This document shows positions 37,294 through 45,855 of a stretch of DNA of 64,000 bases, piece after piece. The notes beneath the pieces were generated by a model. It searched no databases and was not told the origin of the DNA. It worked only from the letters and a program-made list of their open reading frames with translations. This DNA comes from Candidatus Bathyarchaeota archaeon (GTDB taxonomy: Archaea; Thermoproteota; Bathyarchaeia; Bathyarchaeales; Bathycorpusculaceae), in assembly GCA_023512225.1 (NCBI GenBank), contig JAIMAA010000002.1:1-64000 (forward strand), read 5' to 3'. Made by a program: the position numbers and the translations under genes. The number at the start of each line of letters is the position of its first letter. The stretch's first letter is position 1.

Positions 37294-38640
37294 TTACTTT
37301 AGCTTCATTAGCACCATTTCAGCAGCCAAAACCAGCGGTTCCCAAGTTTCACATACTGGTGGTGCGTACGCAGTGTCTGCTTTAGCTAATTCGCGTACTG
37401 TCATCTGTTTCTGTATCGCGAAGGATATCGCATTTATGCGTTGGGTTACTTCTTCTCCACCGATTATTTGGGCTCCGATTATCCGCTGTGATTCTTTCTC
37501 AACGACAAGTTTCACTTTGATTGGTCTTGCACCAGGGTAATAGTCTGCTTTTGTTTTTGAAGTGATTGTTCCAGTCGCAACGTCGATTCTTGCCCTTTGC
37601 GCTGCTGCTTCAGTCAATCCAGTAACGCCTGCCTCTGTGTCATAAAGTCTCGTCACAGCTGAGCCTAAAACGCCGGTGAAAAGTGCATAACCACCAGCAG
37701 CGTTGATACCCGCAACTTTTCCATGTCTTACGGCGACTGTTCCAAGTTGTTGAACGGCTGGTTTTTGTGTGACTATGTGAGTGCTTTCTGCGCAGTCGCC
37801 TATTGCATAGATGTCTTTGACATTTGTTTCCATTCTCGCGTTGGTTTTTATCGTTTTGGTTTCTCCCAACGCAACGCCAGCGTCGACTGCAAGTTGAGTG
37901 TTGGCTCTCACGCCAAACGCGCTTACGAATAAATCTGCGTTAATCTGCTGTCCACCAGCCATTATGCCTGTCACTTTTTCCGTCCCAAGAAATTCCTCAA
38001 CACCTTTTCCAGTCAAGATGTCTATTCCTTTAATTTGGAGCATTTCTTGAATCATGCTTGCCATGTCTGCATCAAGCATCATTGGAAGAATCTGAGGCAA
38101 CAATTCGACGACCGTGACTTTTAAGCCTCTTTCTTGGAGAGCTACTGCTACTTCGAGACCGATTAGGCCTGCTCCCATGACTACTGCGGTTTTGGCTCCG
38201 TTTTTAATTGCTTCTTCTATTTTTTCTCCGTCTTCCAACGTTCGTAGAGAATGTATGCCTTGTTTTTCTTTGCCTTTTATGGGTGGTGTGAAAGAGTTTG
38301 CGCCTGTTGCTAGGATTAGGCTATCGTAGGGTAACGCTTCAGTTTTGCCAGTCTTGTCTACTGTCTCAACGGTTTTGTTTCCAGCATTTATTTTTGTGAC
38401 TTTAGTTTCTGTTTTCAAGTTGAGTTTCATCATTTGGTAGAAGGATGGTGGGAAGACGATTAGGTTTTGGAAGCTTGGTATGTGTCCAGCTAGCACGAAG
38501 GGCAGTCCGCAACGTGAGTAGCCTGCATGTTTTTCTTCGGTTATTAGCGTGATTTCTGCGGTGCGGTCGGTTTTTCTCGCTGCTGATGCTGCGTCGACAC
38601 CTGCGGCGTGTGCACCAATTATCACTATGCGTTTCGGCAT
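37294..38640 (-). CDS. FAD-dependent CoA-disulfide reductase/NADH oxidase-like protein
   Basis: A 448-residue pyridine nucleotide-disulfide oxidoreductase of the single-Cys group. It has the FAD motif VIIGAHAAGVDAASAAR, the redox C44 in GYSRCGLPFVLAG (no CxxxxC pair), the NAD(P) motif VVMGAGLIGLEVAVAL, and the second FAD stretch IYAIGDCAES. CoA-disulfide reductase, NADH oxidase and related persulfide reductases share this plan and cannot be told apart here. It follows gcvH by 13 bases in the same direction, which raises a lipoyl- or sulfur-carrier link (inference). Confidence 0.9.
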   Translation of the reverse strand: MPKRIVIIGAHAAGVDAASAARKTDRTAEITLITEEKHAGYSRCGLPFVLAGHIPSFQNLIVFPPSFYQMMKLNLKTETKVTKINAGNKTVETVDKTGKTEALPYDSLILATGANSFTPPIKGKEKQGIHSLRTLEDGEKIEEAIKNGAKTAVVMGAGLIGLEVAVALQERGLKVTVVELLPQILPMMLDADMASMIQEMLQIKGIDILTGKGVEEFLGTEKVTGIMAGGQQINADLFVSAFGVRANTQLAVDAGVALGETKTIKTNARMETNVKDIYAIGDCAESTHIVTQKPAVQQLGTVAVRHGKVAGINAAGGYALFTGVLGSAVTRLYDTEAGVTGLTEAAAQRARIDVATGTITSKTKADYYPGARPIKVKLVVEKESQRIIGAQIIGGEEVTQRINAISFAIQKQMTVRELAKADTAYAPPVCETWEPLVLAAEMVLMKLK

Positions 38641-38653
38641 TTGTCTTTTCCTT

Positions 38654-39064
38654 CTATTTTGCTAAGCTTTTGTGCCATTCGACAGCTTTGTTAAAGTCCA
38701 TGATGTTAGCTAATTCTGCTTGGAGGTTTGAGGGTTTAATAACTAGTAGCCAACCTTTTCCGTAGGGGTCTTCGTTTAATAGTTCCGGCTTCGATTGGAC
38801 TTCAGCGTTTACTTCAAGGATTTCTCCGCTTATCGGCGCGACTAAATCGGAAACGGCTTTCACAGACTCCACAGTGCCGTAGGGTTCATTCTGCTTGGTT
38901 GTTGAGCCGGGGCTTGGCAGTTCAGCATAGACTATTTCTCTAAGTTGTTTTTGGGCGTAGTCTGTTATGCCCACGCGAACCTTGTCTCCTTCAACTTTAA
39001 GCCATTCAAAATCTTTTGTGTAATACAGTCCTTCTGGCACTTCGTATCCGTCTACTTTCACCAT
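38654..39064 (-). CDS. gcvH: Glycine cleavage system H-like lipoyl protein
   Basis: A 136-residue lipoyl-domain protein with FEWLKVEGDKVRVGITDYAQ, REIVYAELPSPG and the lipoylated K69 in TVESVKAVSDLVAP. It has the length of GcvH. No P, T or L proteins of the glycine cleavage system are in the window, so it may serve glycine cleavage encoded elsewhere or act as a lipoyl carrier for another system. The start is ATG 39064, with AAAGGTGA upstream; GTG 39073 is a longer alternative. Confidence 0.93.
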   Translation of the reverse strand: MVKVDGYEVPEGLYYTKDFEWLKVEGDKVRVGITDYAQKQLREIVYAELPSPGSTTKQNEPYGTVESVKAVSDLVAPISGEILEVNAEVQSKPELLNEDPYGKGWLLVIKPSNLQAELANIMDFNKAVEWHKSLAK

Positions 39065-39212
39065 GTTTTTCACCTTTTGTAGTTGTTATTCTTTCACATT
39101 TTAGGCTTTAAAATTAACTGTCGCTGGGTGGGTTTTGTTATTGAAGTATTATCTGTTTAAGAAAATTCTGTTAAACTTAAGCGAAACGTGTGATTAAAAA
39201 CGTTCGGAAGGG

Positions 39213-40292
39213 TTAGCGTTCTCTTTTTCCTTGTATGTATTCTTCCACCCATTCTTTGGCTACGGGGTCTGGCACTTGTATCGGCGGATGCTTAAAAGCG
39301 TATGAGGACATACTTATGAGTGGACCGGCGATTTTGCGGTCTAATGCGAGTTTTGCTGCTCTTATAACGTCTATCACTACTCCCGCACTGTTTGGTGAAT
39401 CCTCAACCTCAAGTTTGACCGTTATTGTTAAGGGTCTGTCGCCGAATTTTCTACCTTTAAGCCAAATGTAGCATATTTTCTTGTTTCCGAGAAAGGGCAC
39501 ATAATCGGAAGGACCTATTCTTGTTGGCAACTCGTAGGGGACGAGGCTTGTGACGGCTTCGGTTTTGCTTATGCGTTTAGTGTGTAACCGTTCTTCAACT
39601 GTCATGTTTTGAAAATCTGTATCGCCGCCGAGGTTAAGCTGGTAAGTCTCGTCAACAATCACTCCTCTATCCACGCAGAGCCTAACCAAGTTACGATGAA
39701 GAATGGTTGCGCCTAATTGGCTTTTTACGTCGTCTCCAGCAACTGGCAATCCTTTCTCTTCAAATTTTTTGCTCCAAACAGGGTCTGAAGTTATAAACTC
39801 TGGTATACAATTTACAAAGGCGCATCCTGCCTCTAAAGCCGCTTGAGCGTAAAAACGTGTGGCGTTTCGGCTTCCAACGGGCAAGTAATTAACAAGAACC
39901 TCTGCTTTGGAGTCTCTTAGGACTTCGACTATATCGGCTGTTTTAGTCTCCTTTTCATTGTAAATGTTAAACGGTTCTTTCATGTGCTCGGCTACGCCGT
40001 CTAGAATTGGGGCGGGTGAAACCTTAACGCCCAAATGTGGCACATTTGCAAATTTGGCAACACAGTTCGGTTCGGTAAATATGGCTTCAGCTAAGTCCTT
40101 TCCGATTTTGTTTTTGTTCACTTCGAAAGCGGCAACAAACTTCACATCTTTAACGTGATATCCACCGAAGTTCACATGCATTAATCCCGGTACTGCTTCG
40201 TCTTCCTTTGCGTTTTTGTAGTATTGGGTTCCTTGGATGAGTGCGGATGCACTGTTGCCGACGCCTACGAGTGCTACTCGAATTTCTGGCAA
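39213..40292 (-). CDS. ino1: Inositol-1-phosphate synthase (myo-inositol-3-phosphate synthase)
   Basis: Converts glucose 6-phosphate to inositol phosphate with NAD+, the first step toward archaetidylinositol lipids or inositol solutes. The 359-residue archaeal-size protein has RVALVGVGNSASALIQG for NAD, VLVNYLPVGSRNATRFYA, NCIPEFITSDP, AGDDVKSQLGATILHR and NLGGDTDFQN, all of which mark this family. It stands alone, followed by a 140-base gap before gcvH. Confidence 0.95.
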   Translation of the reverse strand: MPEIRVALVGVGNSASALIQGTQYYKNAKEDEAVPGLMHVNFGGYHVKDVKFVAAFEVNKNKIGKDLAEAIFTEPNCVAKFANVPHLGVKVSPAPILDGVAEHMKEPFNIYNEKETKTADIVEVLRDSKAEVLVNYLPVGSRNATRFYAQAALEAGCAFVNCIPEFITSDPVWSKKFEEKGLPVAGDDVKSQLGATILHRNLVRLCVDRGVIVDETYQLNLGGDTDFQNMTVEERLHTKRISKTEAVTSLVPYELPTRIGPSDYVPFLGNKKICYIWLKGRKFGDRPLTITVKLEVEDSPNSAGVVIDVIRAAKLALDRKIAGPLISMSSYAFKHPPIQVPDPVAKEWVEEYIQGKRER

Positions 40293-40423
40293 ACATATTC
40301 CCCTTTGTTATCGTTTGGTCAAGCTTTAGGAACTGCCTACTCTATAACTTTTTCTGGAAACATGGCAAGATTAAAAGGGAACATCCCGACATTAATGGAT
40401 AGTTGAGGATTTGGTGAGTGGTG

Positions 40424-40792
40424 ATGAGTGAAGGCAACGTAGAAGTGAGATTTGAGCCTTTTAAAGAAATAGCCATAATGGAGCGCAATTACTTCTCAAA
40501 TCCAGATGACATAGCAAGATTCATTTCCGTCATCGCCGGAGGCAAACCCGCCGGGCTTTATTGGGCTGATGGTGTCGTGTTTCTTTATTTTCCGCTTCCC
40601 GCTTCAACAGAAATAGCCGCAAAAGCGTTGATTGAAGACAAGCGGGTCTACTGGACTTTTGTTGGGTATTCACTGATGCCAAAGTATCAATCCACGATTG
40701 AAACGAAAGAAAAGATAATAGTTCCCGTCATCGACATGTCCTCTAACCCCATGTTCCGAAAAGTCGCAAGTTGGCTGAAAGAACAAAAATGA
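40424..40792 (+). CDS. Conserved hypothetical protein upstream of riboflavin kinase
   Basis: A 122-residue soluble alpha/beta protein (VEVRFEPFKEIAIMERNYFSNPDDIARFISVIAGGKPAGLYWADGVVFLYFPLP) without a known motif. It has no Cys or membrane segment. Its stop overlaps ATG 40789 of the riboflavin kinase gene (ATGA), so the two are translationally coupled and may work together. GGTGAGTG precedes ATG 40424; GTG 40418 is an alternative. I do not recognise the family. Confidence 0.75.
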   Translation: MSEGNVEVRFEPFKEIAIMERNYFSNPDDIARFISVIAGGKPAGLYWADGVVFLYFPLPASTEIAAKALIEDKRVYWTFVGYSLMPKYQSTIETKEKIIVPVIDMSSNPMFRKVASWLKEQK

Positions 40793-41196
40793 ATTATTCA
40801 ATAAAAAAACTGAAAACAGTGAATGTTAAAGGCAAGATTTTCTCTGGAAGCAGCGAAGGCTCAAAATTCATCAGTTTGCCATGGGTGAAAAATCAAATAG
40901 AAGAGAAACTTGGCTTCACACCATACATTGGCACATTAAATATAAAACTAATAGGTAACCATGCTGGCTTCAAGAAACTACTAAAGAAGGCGTCAATAGA
41001 GATTTTGCCGGAAAAGGGTTTCTGTCGTGGAAGATGCTTCCCAGCCTTTTTTATGGGTAAGACGAAATGTGCAATTGTTATTCCCGAAATTGCGAATTAT
41101 CCAGAAGATGTTATAGAAATTATCGCGCCAGTAAATTTGAGAGAAAAATTCCAGTTTAAAGACGGCGATGTAGTCGAAGTCAAGGTAATGCTTTGA
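40789..41196 (+). CDS. ribK: CTP-dependent riboflavin kinase (DUF120)
   Basis: Phosphorylates riboflavin to FMN with CTP, the archaeal replacement for RibF. The 135-residue protein has VKGKIFSGSSEGSKFISLPWV, FTPYIGTLNIKL (the G-T-L-N signature), GFCRGRCFPAFFMG and the C-terminal EIIAPVNLREKFQFKDGDVVEV. It lacks an N-terminal HTH that some members carry. Start ATG 40789 overlaps the upstream stop. A longer frame from TTG 40771 is possible but unneeded. Confidence 0.92.
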   Translation: MNYSIKKLKTVNVKGKIFSGSSEGSKFISLPWVKNQIEEKLGFTPYIGTLNIKLIGNHAGFKKLLKKASIEILPEKGFCRGRCFPAFFMGKTKCAIVIPEIANYPEDVIEIIAPVNLREKFQFKDGDVVEVKVML

Positions 41197-41199
41197 AAG

Positions 41200-42696
41200 C
41201 TACGTTTTCTGTTTGTTTTTCAGAAAGCTTTTCACGTAGTCTTGTAAGCATCCATTTTTCTTTAAATAAAGTCCATATTTTACAAGGGCATTAATAGCTC
41301 TTGCCGCATCTTCTGGCGAAGAATAAGCGGGAATGCCCAGTTTGTCAAATCTGAAGCGCGTGTGTAAAGCCATTTCTGTCTCTCCAATGTCGCATGCAAC
41401 TATGGGTTTGTTGTATTTGCTTGCGACCTTTGCCACTTTATCAATGTAGTCTTCCTGTAATGCTGGTGTATGATGCAAGCCAAGAAGTATTATGCCATGA
41501 ATTTCTGGGTCTTGAAAGAGAATTTCTGTTGCGTATTCAAACATTTCCGAAGTTGCAGAACCCGTCACGTCTACCGGGTTTGAGTTGGTTGCAAACTTTG
41601 GAAGTTTCCCTTCTTCCTTAAGGCGCTCAAATTTTTGAATTGTGCTTTCGGAAAAACGTTTAACTGTTAATCCTTTCAATTCGCATTCGTCAACAGCCAT
41701 TATGCCCGGACCGCCTGCGTCTGTGATTATTCCTACATTGTCTCCATTAGCTGGCGGCTGCATAGCCAACGCTTTTCCCGCGTCGAAAAACTCTTCCATG
41801 TCTTTTGCTCTTAAAATTCCAGTTTGTGCAAAAACAGCATCGTATATTTTATCTGAACCAGCCATGGCGCCCGTGTGTGACGCGGCGGCTCTCGCGCCAG
41901 CTTCTGTTCTTCCAGCCTTAAGCGCCACTATTGGCTTTTTCTTTGTGACGCGTTGGGCTACTTTGATGAATTCTCTTCCGGATTTTATGTCTTCAACATA
42001 CAATAATATGACTTTGGTTTCGTCATCATACAAAAGATAATGCAGCATTTCAGCCTCGTCCACATCGCATTTGTTGCCGAAACTTACAAACTTGCTGACT
42101 CCGATTTGGCGTCCAGTCAAATAGTCAAGCGCTGAAACGCCGAAGGCGCCGCTCTGTGTGGCTATTGCTATGTCTCCTTTTAACGGTCGTGGAGTTGCGA
42201 CAACTTCATCTCCAGTTGTTAGAATTTTTGTTTCTGGCAGAAACAGCATGTCCACGCCTGTTCTTGTGTCATAAACGCCGAGGCAGTTTGGTCCTAGAAC
42301 ACGTATTCCTGCTTTTTTGGTGGTCGCTACAATTTTGTTTTCGAGCGTGTGGTTTCCGATTTCGCTGAATCCTGAACTGATGATAACTGCAACTTTCACT
42401 TTCTTTGATGCTGCGTCTTCCATTATTTTTGGAACAATATTCGCGGGAACAACAATCACAACAAGCTCAAGTTTGCCGGGAATTTTGGTCAACGTTGGAT
42501 AACATGTGAATCCTAAAATTGAATCCTCGTTGGGGTTAACTGGAAAAACTTCTCCTTCGAAAACTCCTCTTCTTTTGTTTTCAACGAAATTTTTGAAAAT
42601 CACGTGTCCCGCTTTGTTTATTCTTTTTGTTGCTCCGACAACAGCGACAGATTTTGGTTTAAAGAAAGCGTCCAATTGCTTAATTGCTGGCTCCAT
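41200..42696 (-). CDS. Acyl-CoA synthetase (ADP-forming), alpha subunit
   Basis: Makes ATP from acyl-CoA, ADP and phosphate in archaeal fermentation. The 498-residue alpha subunit has the CoA-binding KSVAVVGATKRINKAG, VLGPNCLGVYD, ATQSGAFGVSALDYL and the phosphorylated His 274 in AASHTGAMAG. The ATP-grasp beta subunit is not fused and not next door, so it must be elsewhere. I start at ATG 42696, after AAAGGTGA; a longer frame to 42723 would overlap the CofE-like gene. It could close the pathway from threonine-derived acetyl-CoA to acetate. Confidence 0.92.
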   Translation of the reverse strand: MEPAIKQLDAFFKPKSVAVVGATKRINKAGHVIFKNFVENKRRGVFEGEVFPVNPNEDSILGFTCYPTLTKIPGKLELVVIVVPANIVPKIMEDAASKKVKVAVIISSGFSEIGNHTLENKIVATTKKAGIRVLGPNCLGVYDTRTGVDMLFLPETKILTTGDEVVATPRPLKGDIAIATQSGAFGVSALDYLTGRQIGVSKFVSFGNKCDVDEAEMLHYLLYDDETKVILLYVEDIKSGREFIKVAQRVTKKKPIVALKAGRTEAGARAAASHTGAMAGSDKIYDAVFAQTGILRAKDMEEFFDAGKALAMQPPANGDNVGIITDAGGPGIMAVDECELKGLTVKRFSESTIQKFERLKEEGKLPKFATNSNPVDVTGSATSEMFEYATEILFQDPEIHGIILLGLHHTPALQEDYIDKVAKVASKYNKPIVACDIGETEMALHTRFRFDKLGIPAYSSPEDAARAINALVKYGLYLKKNGCLQDYVKSFLKNKQKT

Positions 42697-42703
42697 GCAG
42701 TTT

Positions 42704-43546
42704 TCACCTTTTGCTTCTAACAATGACTATGGGTTTATGCTTTACTGTCTCAAGCATCTCCCAACTTACATCAGTTAATCCAGCTTTGAATTTTTCCGCC
42801 ATGTCCCAAACAGTTCTTCCAGCGCCAAAACCTCTAGCGCGATTAGCGTGTTCAGCCATTTCCAAAGCATTCTCTGCGGTCAATGTGCATCCAGCCACAG
42901 CTATTGGCGTGGCTCTTCGCTTGAGCTTTAGAAACCGTCCAACAACATACGTGAGGAAACCGCCGAATGAATGAATGCCTTTGATGGGTTTTGGGCGTGG
43001 AGTAAAATGAAAATTCATAAACGAATAGGTCTTATCAGTGTCTACAATTATCACTGACACTTTCTTATGCAAATTTGACCAGATTTGCGAGCGTATTATT
43101 CGTGCTATCTCTTCGGCATTATTTAATGGCAAGCTAACATACGAATATGGTAGATTGCTTCCGTCAATGCCGCCTTCAGAGCCAAACATTAAAGTCTGCA
43201 AAATCCCCGCGTACTGCAGTGTAACCTGTTTATGACGGCTTCCACTGTCCACGGGATAATTTCGAAGATGCCGGATGAGCCTACAACGAAGGCGACACAA
43301 CAGACCCAGAAAGTAGCCCCAAACTATACGCATCCAAAACTTAGCAATCAATCTGGCACTTGAGCTTGGCTCGACAAGGCTTTCATCAACAATATTATTT
43401 GACGCTGTTGAAATCGCCTTTTCCGAAACAACAACAAAATCTCCATCAGCAATCTTCCCTTTAACATGTCGGATTATTTCTTCTAGGTAATCTTCTCCGG
43501 GACGCCAATATTTTGTTGTTACAACTCGTACTTTGTACTTAACCAT
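42704..43546 (-). CDS. Coenzyme F420 gamma-glutamyl ligase-like (CofE-domain) protein
   Basis: A 280-residue protein with VRVVTTKYWRPGEDYLEEIIRHV, GDFVVVSEKAIST (the CofE start motif), SVIIVDTDKTYSF, and the C-terminal GRTVWDMAEKFKAGLTD. Between about residues 63 and 115 it has an Arg- and aromatic-rich stretch (AKFWMRIVWGYFLGLLCRLRCRL) not typical of CofE, so the substrate may differ from F420-0. ATG 43546 has no clear ribosome site. It ends 7 bases from the acyl-CoA synthetase start, likely one operon. Confidence 0.82.
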   Translation of the reverse strand: MVKYKVRVVTTKYWRPGEDYLEEIIRHVKGKIADGDFVVVSEKAISTASNNIVDESLVEPSSSARLIAKFWMRIVWGYFLGLLCRLRCRLIRHLRNYPVDSGSRHKQVTLQYAGILQTLMFGSEGGIDGSNLPYSYVSLPLNNAEEIARIIRSQIWSNLHKKVSVIIVDTDKTYSFMNFHFTPRPKPIKGIHSFGGFLTYVVGRFLKLKRRATPIAVAGCTLTAENALEMAEHANRARGFGAGRTVWDMAEKFKAGLTDVSWEMLETVKHKPIVIVRSKR

Positions 43547-43718
43547 TTAAATCGCATCAACAGTTCAAAATACCGCGCTAAATTGTTAAAAGCTTCGGAA
43601 TGCAACCTATCAAAAAGGATTTAGAACTGTTAAAAGGAAATAAATAACGTTTTAAACTATAGTGACCGATTAAACGCGCGCATGTAGAGAGAACTATTTG
43701 GGGAGAGTTTCAAAACCA

Positions 43719-44435
43719 ATGAAACACGTTAAAATTCAAGCATTCGACTGCCCTGATGCTTGGTATAAAACGTTAACCGAGATATGGAAAAACGGCGACA
43801 CATTCGAGGTTAAGTATGGCTCTGAATGCTCTCTTACTAAGAAGCTTAATGTGAGTATAGAAATCCTTCATCCAGAAAACCGACCTTTAGTGGATGATAA
43901 GGCTCCATGCGACATGAAATACGTTCAATGGTACGCGCTAAAATACTTATGGTCGGGATTGATTGAAGACGAAACTTACACGTACGGCTCTAGGCTTAGA
44001 AAACCAGTTGACCAAGTAGAAGAGGCGATTAGACGATATTTGGAGGAAATGAACGACAGACAAGTAACCCTCGTAATAAGAATGCCAGAAGACATTAAAA
44101 AGAAAATTGGAAATGAAAAACATGAACCTCCATGCTTGAGTTTGATAGACACAGAGATACTTAATGGGCAACTACACTTGACTTGCTATTTCAGGTCATG
44201 GGATGCTTATGCCGGTTTGCCAGCGAACATAGCGGGAATTCAACTGTTTGCTGAAGCGCTTGTGTCAGAAATCAACGGAAGAGGAAGCTTAAACATTCAA
44301 ACTGGCAAACTAATCTTTCACAGCAAAAATTGCCACATATACGAAAGACAGTTCAAGATAGTGGAGGATTTGATTAATCCAAAGAAAACTCCCAGACGCG
44401 TTTTATCAAGTCAAACAGCGCCTGCTCAATCCTAA
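43719..44435 (+). CDS. thyA: Thymidylate synthase, archaeal type
   Basis: Methylates dUMP to dTMP. The ~239-residue protein shows the nucleophile C139 in HEPPCLSLIDTEI and the dUMP-binding HLTCYFRSWDAYAGLPANIAGIQL, both placed as in the short archaeal/methanogen thymidylate synthases. It lacks the long folate-binding inserts of bacterial ThyA, so the carbon donor may be a modified folate or pterin. ATG 43719 lies 12 bases after GGGGAGAG; TTG 43698 is an alternative. TATA-like GTTTTAAAC is near 43650. Confidence 0.9.
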   Translation: MKHVKIQAFDCPDAWYKTLTEIWKNGDTFEVKYGSECSLTKKLNVSIEILHPENRPLVDDKAPCDMKYVQWYALKYLWSGLIEDETYTYGSRLRKPVDQVEEAIRRYLEEMNDRQVTLVIRMPEDIKKKIGNEKHEPPCLSLIDTEILNGQLHLTCYFRSWDAYAGLPANIAGIQLFAEALVSEINGRGSLNIQTGKLIFHSKNCHIYERQFKIVEDLINPKKTPRRVLSSQTAPAQS

Positions 44436-44439
44436 CTCC

Positions 44440-45477
44440 TTATATTTTGGTGTATATGCGGTCGCTTGTGAATCTTCCGCTTTGCATTTCTCCTTCTATT
44501 TCCCGCAAAAGCAGTATTCTCCTGAATGTGGGCGGATGGGTTGCAAACCACGTGTTTATTCTTGCCCATGCGGATTTGGCTTCCTTTTCCATGGCTAGTT
44601 CCAATTCTCTTTCGTCAAGCACTCCATCTTTGTCCAAATCGTAGTCTTCCTTTTTCTCCATTACAATTTGGATTTCTTCTTTAGCCATTGCGGGGTCGCC
44701 TATGTAGAAGGCTCTGGCTCCGGAGGGCGGCTTTGAAGAAAGTGATAGTCCATAGGTGATTTTTGCTAGTGCGCTTTGTAGGCTTCGAGGCGAACCCGTG
44801 AGATAAGCGGAATAGGCGTCTGCGTAATGTTCGCGAAGTCTGCTGAGGCGCATCACGCACAAAAGCGAAACTATGTAAACGATGTATGACACTATTGCGG
44901 CTGCGATGAAAGCTGCTTTTATGCTGCCTTCTTCTTTCTTCTTAGAAGATGAACCGCTAAACCTAGCTACTTCCCATGTTCCTCTAGCGATGAGATAGGC
45001 AAGAAGCGGTATTGCCGAAAGAACTGTCATTACAATGTAATCTTTATGCTTTATATGTCCTAACTCGTGTCCAATAACGCCTTTGATTTCTTCTTGGTTA
45101 AGTTTTGTTAGAAGTCCTTCATGGACTGCTAGCGTGGCGCCTTTTGCGGTTCTGCCAAACACGAAAGCGTTAGGTGTGTTTTCTGGCACTACAGCCAGTT
45201 TTGGCATTGGGATTCCGCTTTTATCTGCAAGCTCCTTCACTGTCGATTCAAGCCACGGATTTTCTCCTTCTTTCAAGTAGCGCAGGCGGGTTGAGCTTGC
45301 GACGATGGCTGGTCCGATAAGGTATTCAAACAAAATGAACAGCACCGTGCCTATGACTGCATAGATTAATGGAAAGTTGAGAATGAGCATTATTGCGGAT
45401 AAGAACATAGCGAATATCAGTGCCACTAGAAATATGGATGTTCCCATTGCAAGTTTTAACTCGGCTAGTCTGCCCAA
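44440..45477 (-). CDS. htpX: HtpX-like membrane zinc metalloprotease (M48) with an EF-hand loop
   Basis: A 345-residue membrane protease for misfolded membrane proteins. Two N-terminal helices (about 13-33 and 37-57), the zinc motif H137-ELG-H141 (IGHELGHIKHKD), two further helices around 150-165 and 190-210, then the third ligand in LREHYADAYSAYL. Near residues 280-291 it has DLDKDGVLDERE, a complete EF-hand calcium loop (D1, D3, D5, G6, L8, D9, E12), which is not part of the usual HtpX plan. It lies tail-to-tail with thyA. Confidence 0.93.
   Translation of the reverse strand: MGRLAELKLAMGTSIFLVALIFAMFLSAIMLILNFPLIYAVIGTVLFILFEYLIGPAIVASSTRLRYLKEGENPWLESTVKELADKSGIPMPKLAVVPENTPNAFVFGRTAKGATLAVHEGLLTKLNQEEIKGVIGHELGHIKHKDYIVMTVLSAIPLLAYLIARGTWEVARFSGSSSKKKEEGSIKAAFIAAAIVSYIVYIVSLLCVMRLSRLREHYADAYSAYLTGSPRSLQSALAKITYGLSLSSKPPSGARAFYIGDPAMAKEEIQIVMEKKEDYDLDKDGVLDERELELAMEKEAKSAWARINTWFATHPPTFRRILLLREIEGEMQSGRFTSDRIYTKI
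44605..44640 (-). other. EF-hand calcium-binding loop inside htpX
   Basis: The 36 bases code for DLDKDGVLDERE. Every ligand position of the canonical 12-residue loop is filled and the flanks (KKEDY and LELAMEKE) can form the two helices. Confidence 0.7.
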
Positions 45478-45685
45478 GTGTTTCCCAGCAATATCGACAT
45501 GGCAAATACGGAATTAAGTTTTTCTTACAATGAACGATTAAGTTTTCCATGCATTTGTGTACTTTTGTGCAAAGATGGATTCTGAATCTGACTTGCAAAT
45601 ACGTAGAATTCATACTCTACCTTCACATCTATTAAATACTCTACAGTAGCATTTTTTAATAGCGAGGCAGACGGGGGCGGAACTT

Positions 45686-45838
45686 ATGAGTAAGAAATAC
45701 GCGTATGTGATTGAGGTGGAAGTCCCAAACGGTTCAAGAGGTTGGCAAAAAGAAGTAAACACTAGAATGCGAAAGGCCATAGAAAAATTAAGGTTAACTG
45801 TTGAGGAACTCGGTGGAAGAGTTTGCGTCAGATACTGA
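45686..45838 (+). CDS. Small 50-residue protein
   Basis: ATG 45686 to TGA 45838 codes for a 50-residue basic protein beginning MSKKYAYVIEVEVPNG and ending ELGGRVCVRY. Beta-strand then helix (RMRKAIEKLRLTVEEL), one Cys. Upstream is a TATA-like TTTTTTAATA near 45653-45662, so a transcript start close to the ATG is plausible. Codon choice is normal and the frame is free of stops. It lies between the divergent htpX and the end of the Lrp gene. Not in any family I can name. Confidence 0.6.
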   Translation: MSKKYAYVIEVEVPNGSRGWQKEVNTRMRKAIEKLRLTVEELGGRVCVRY

Positions 45839-45855
45839 ACGAGGATATGTTTGTT

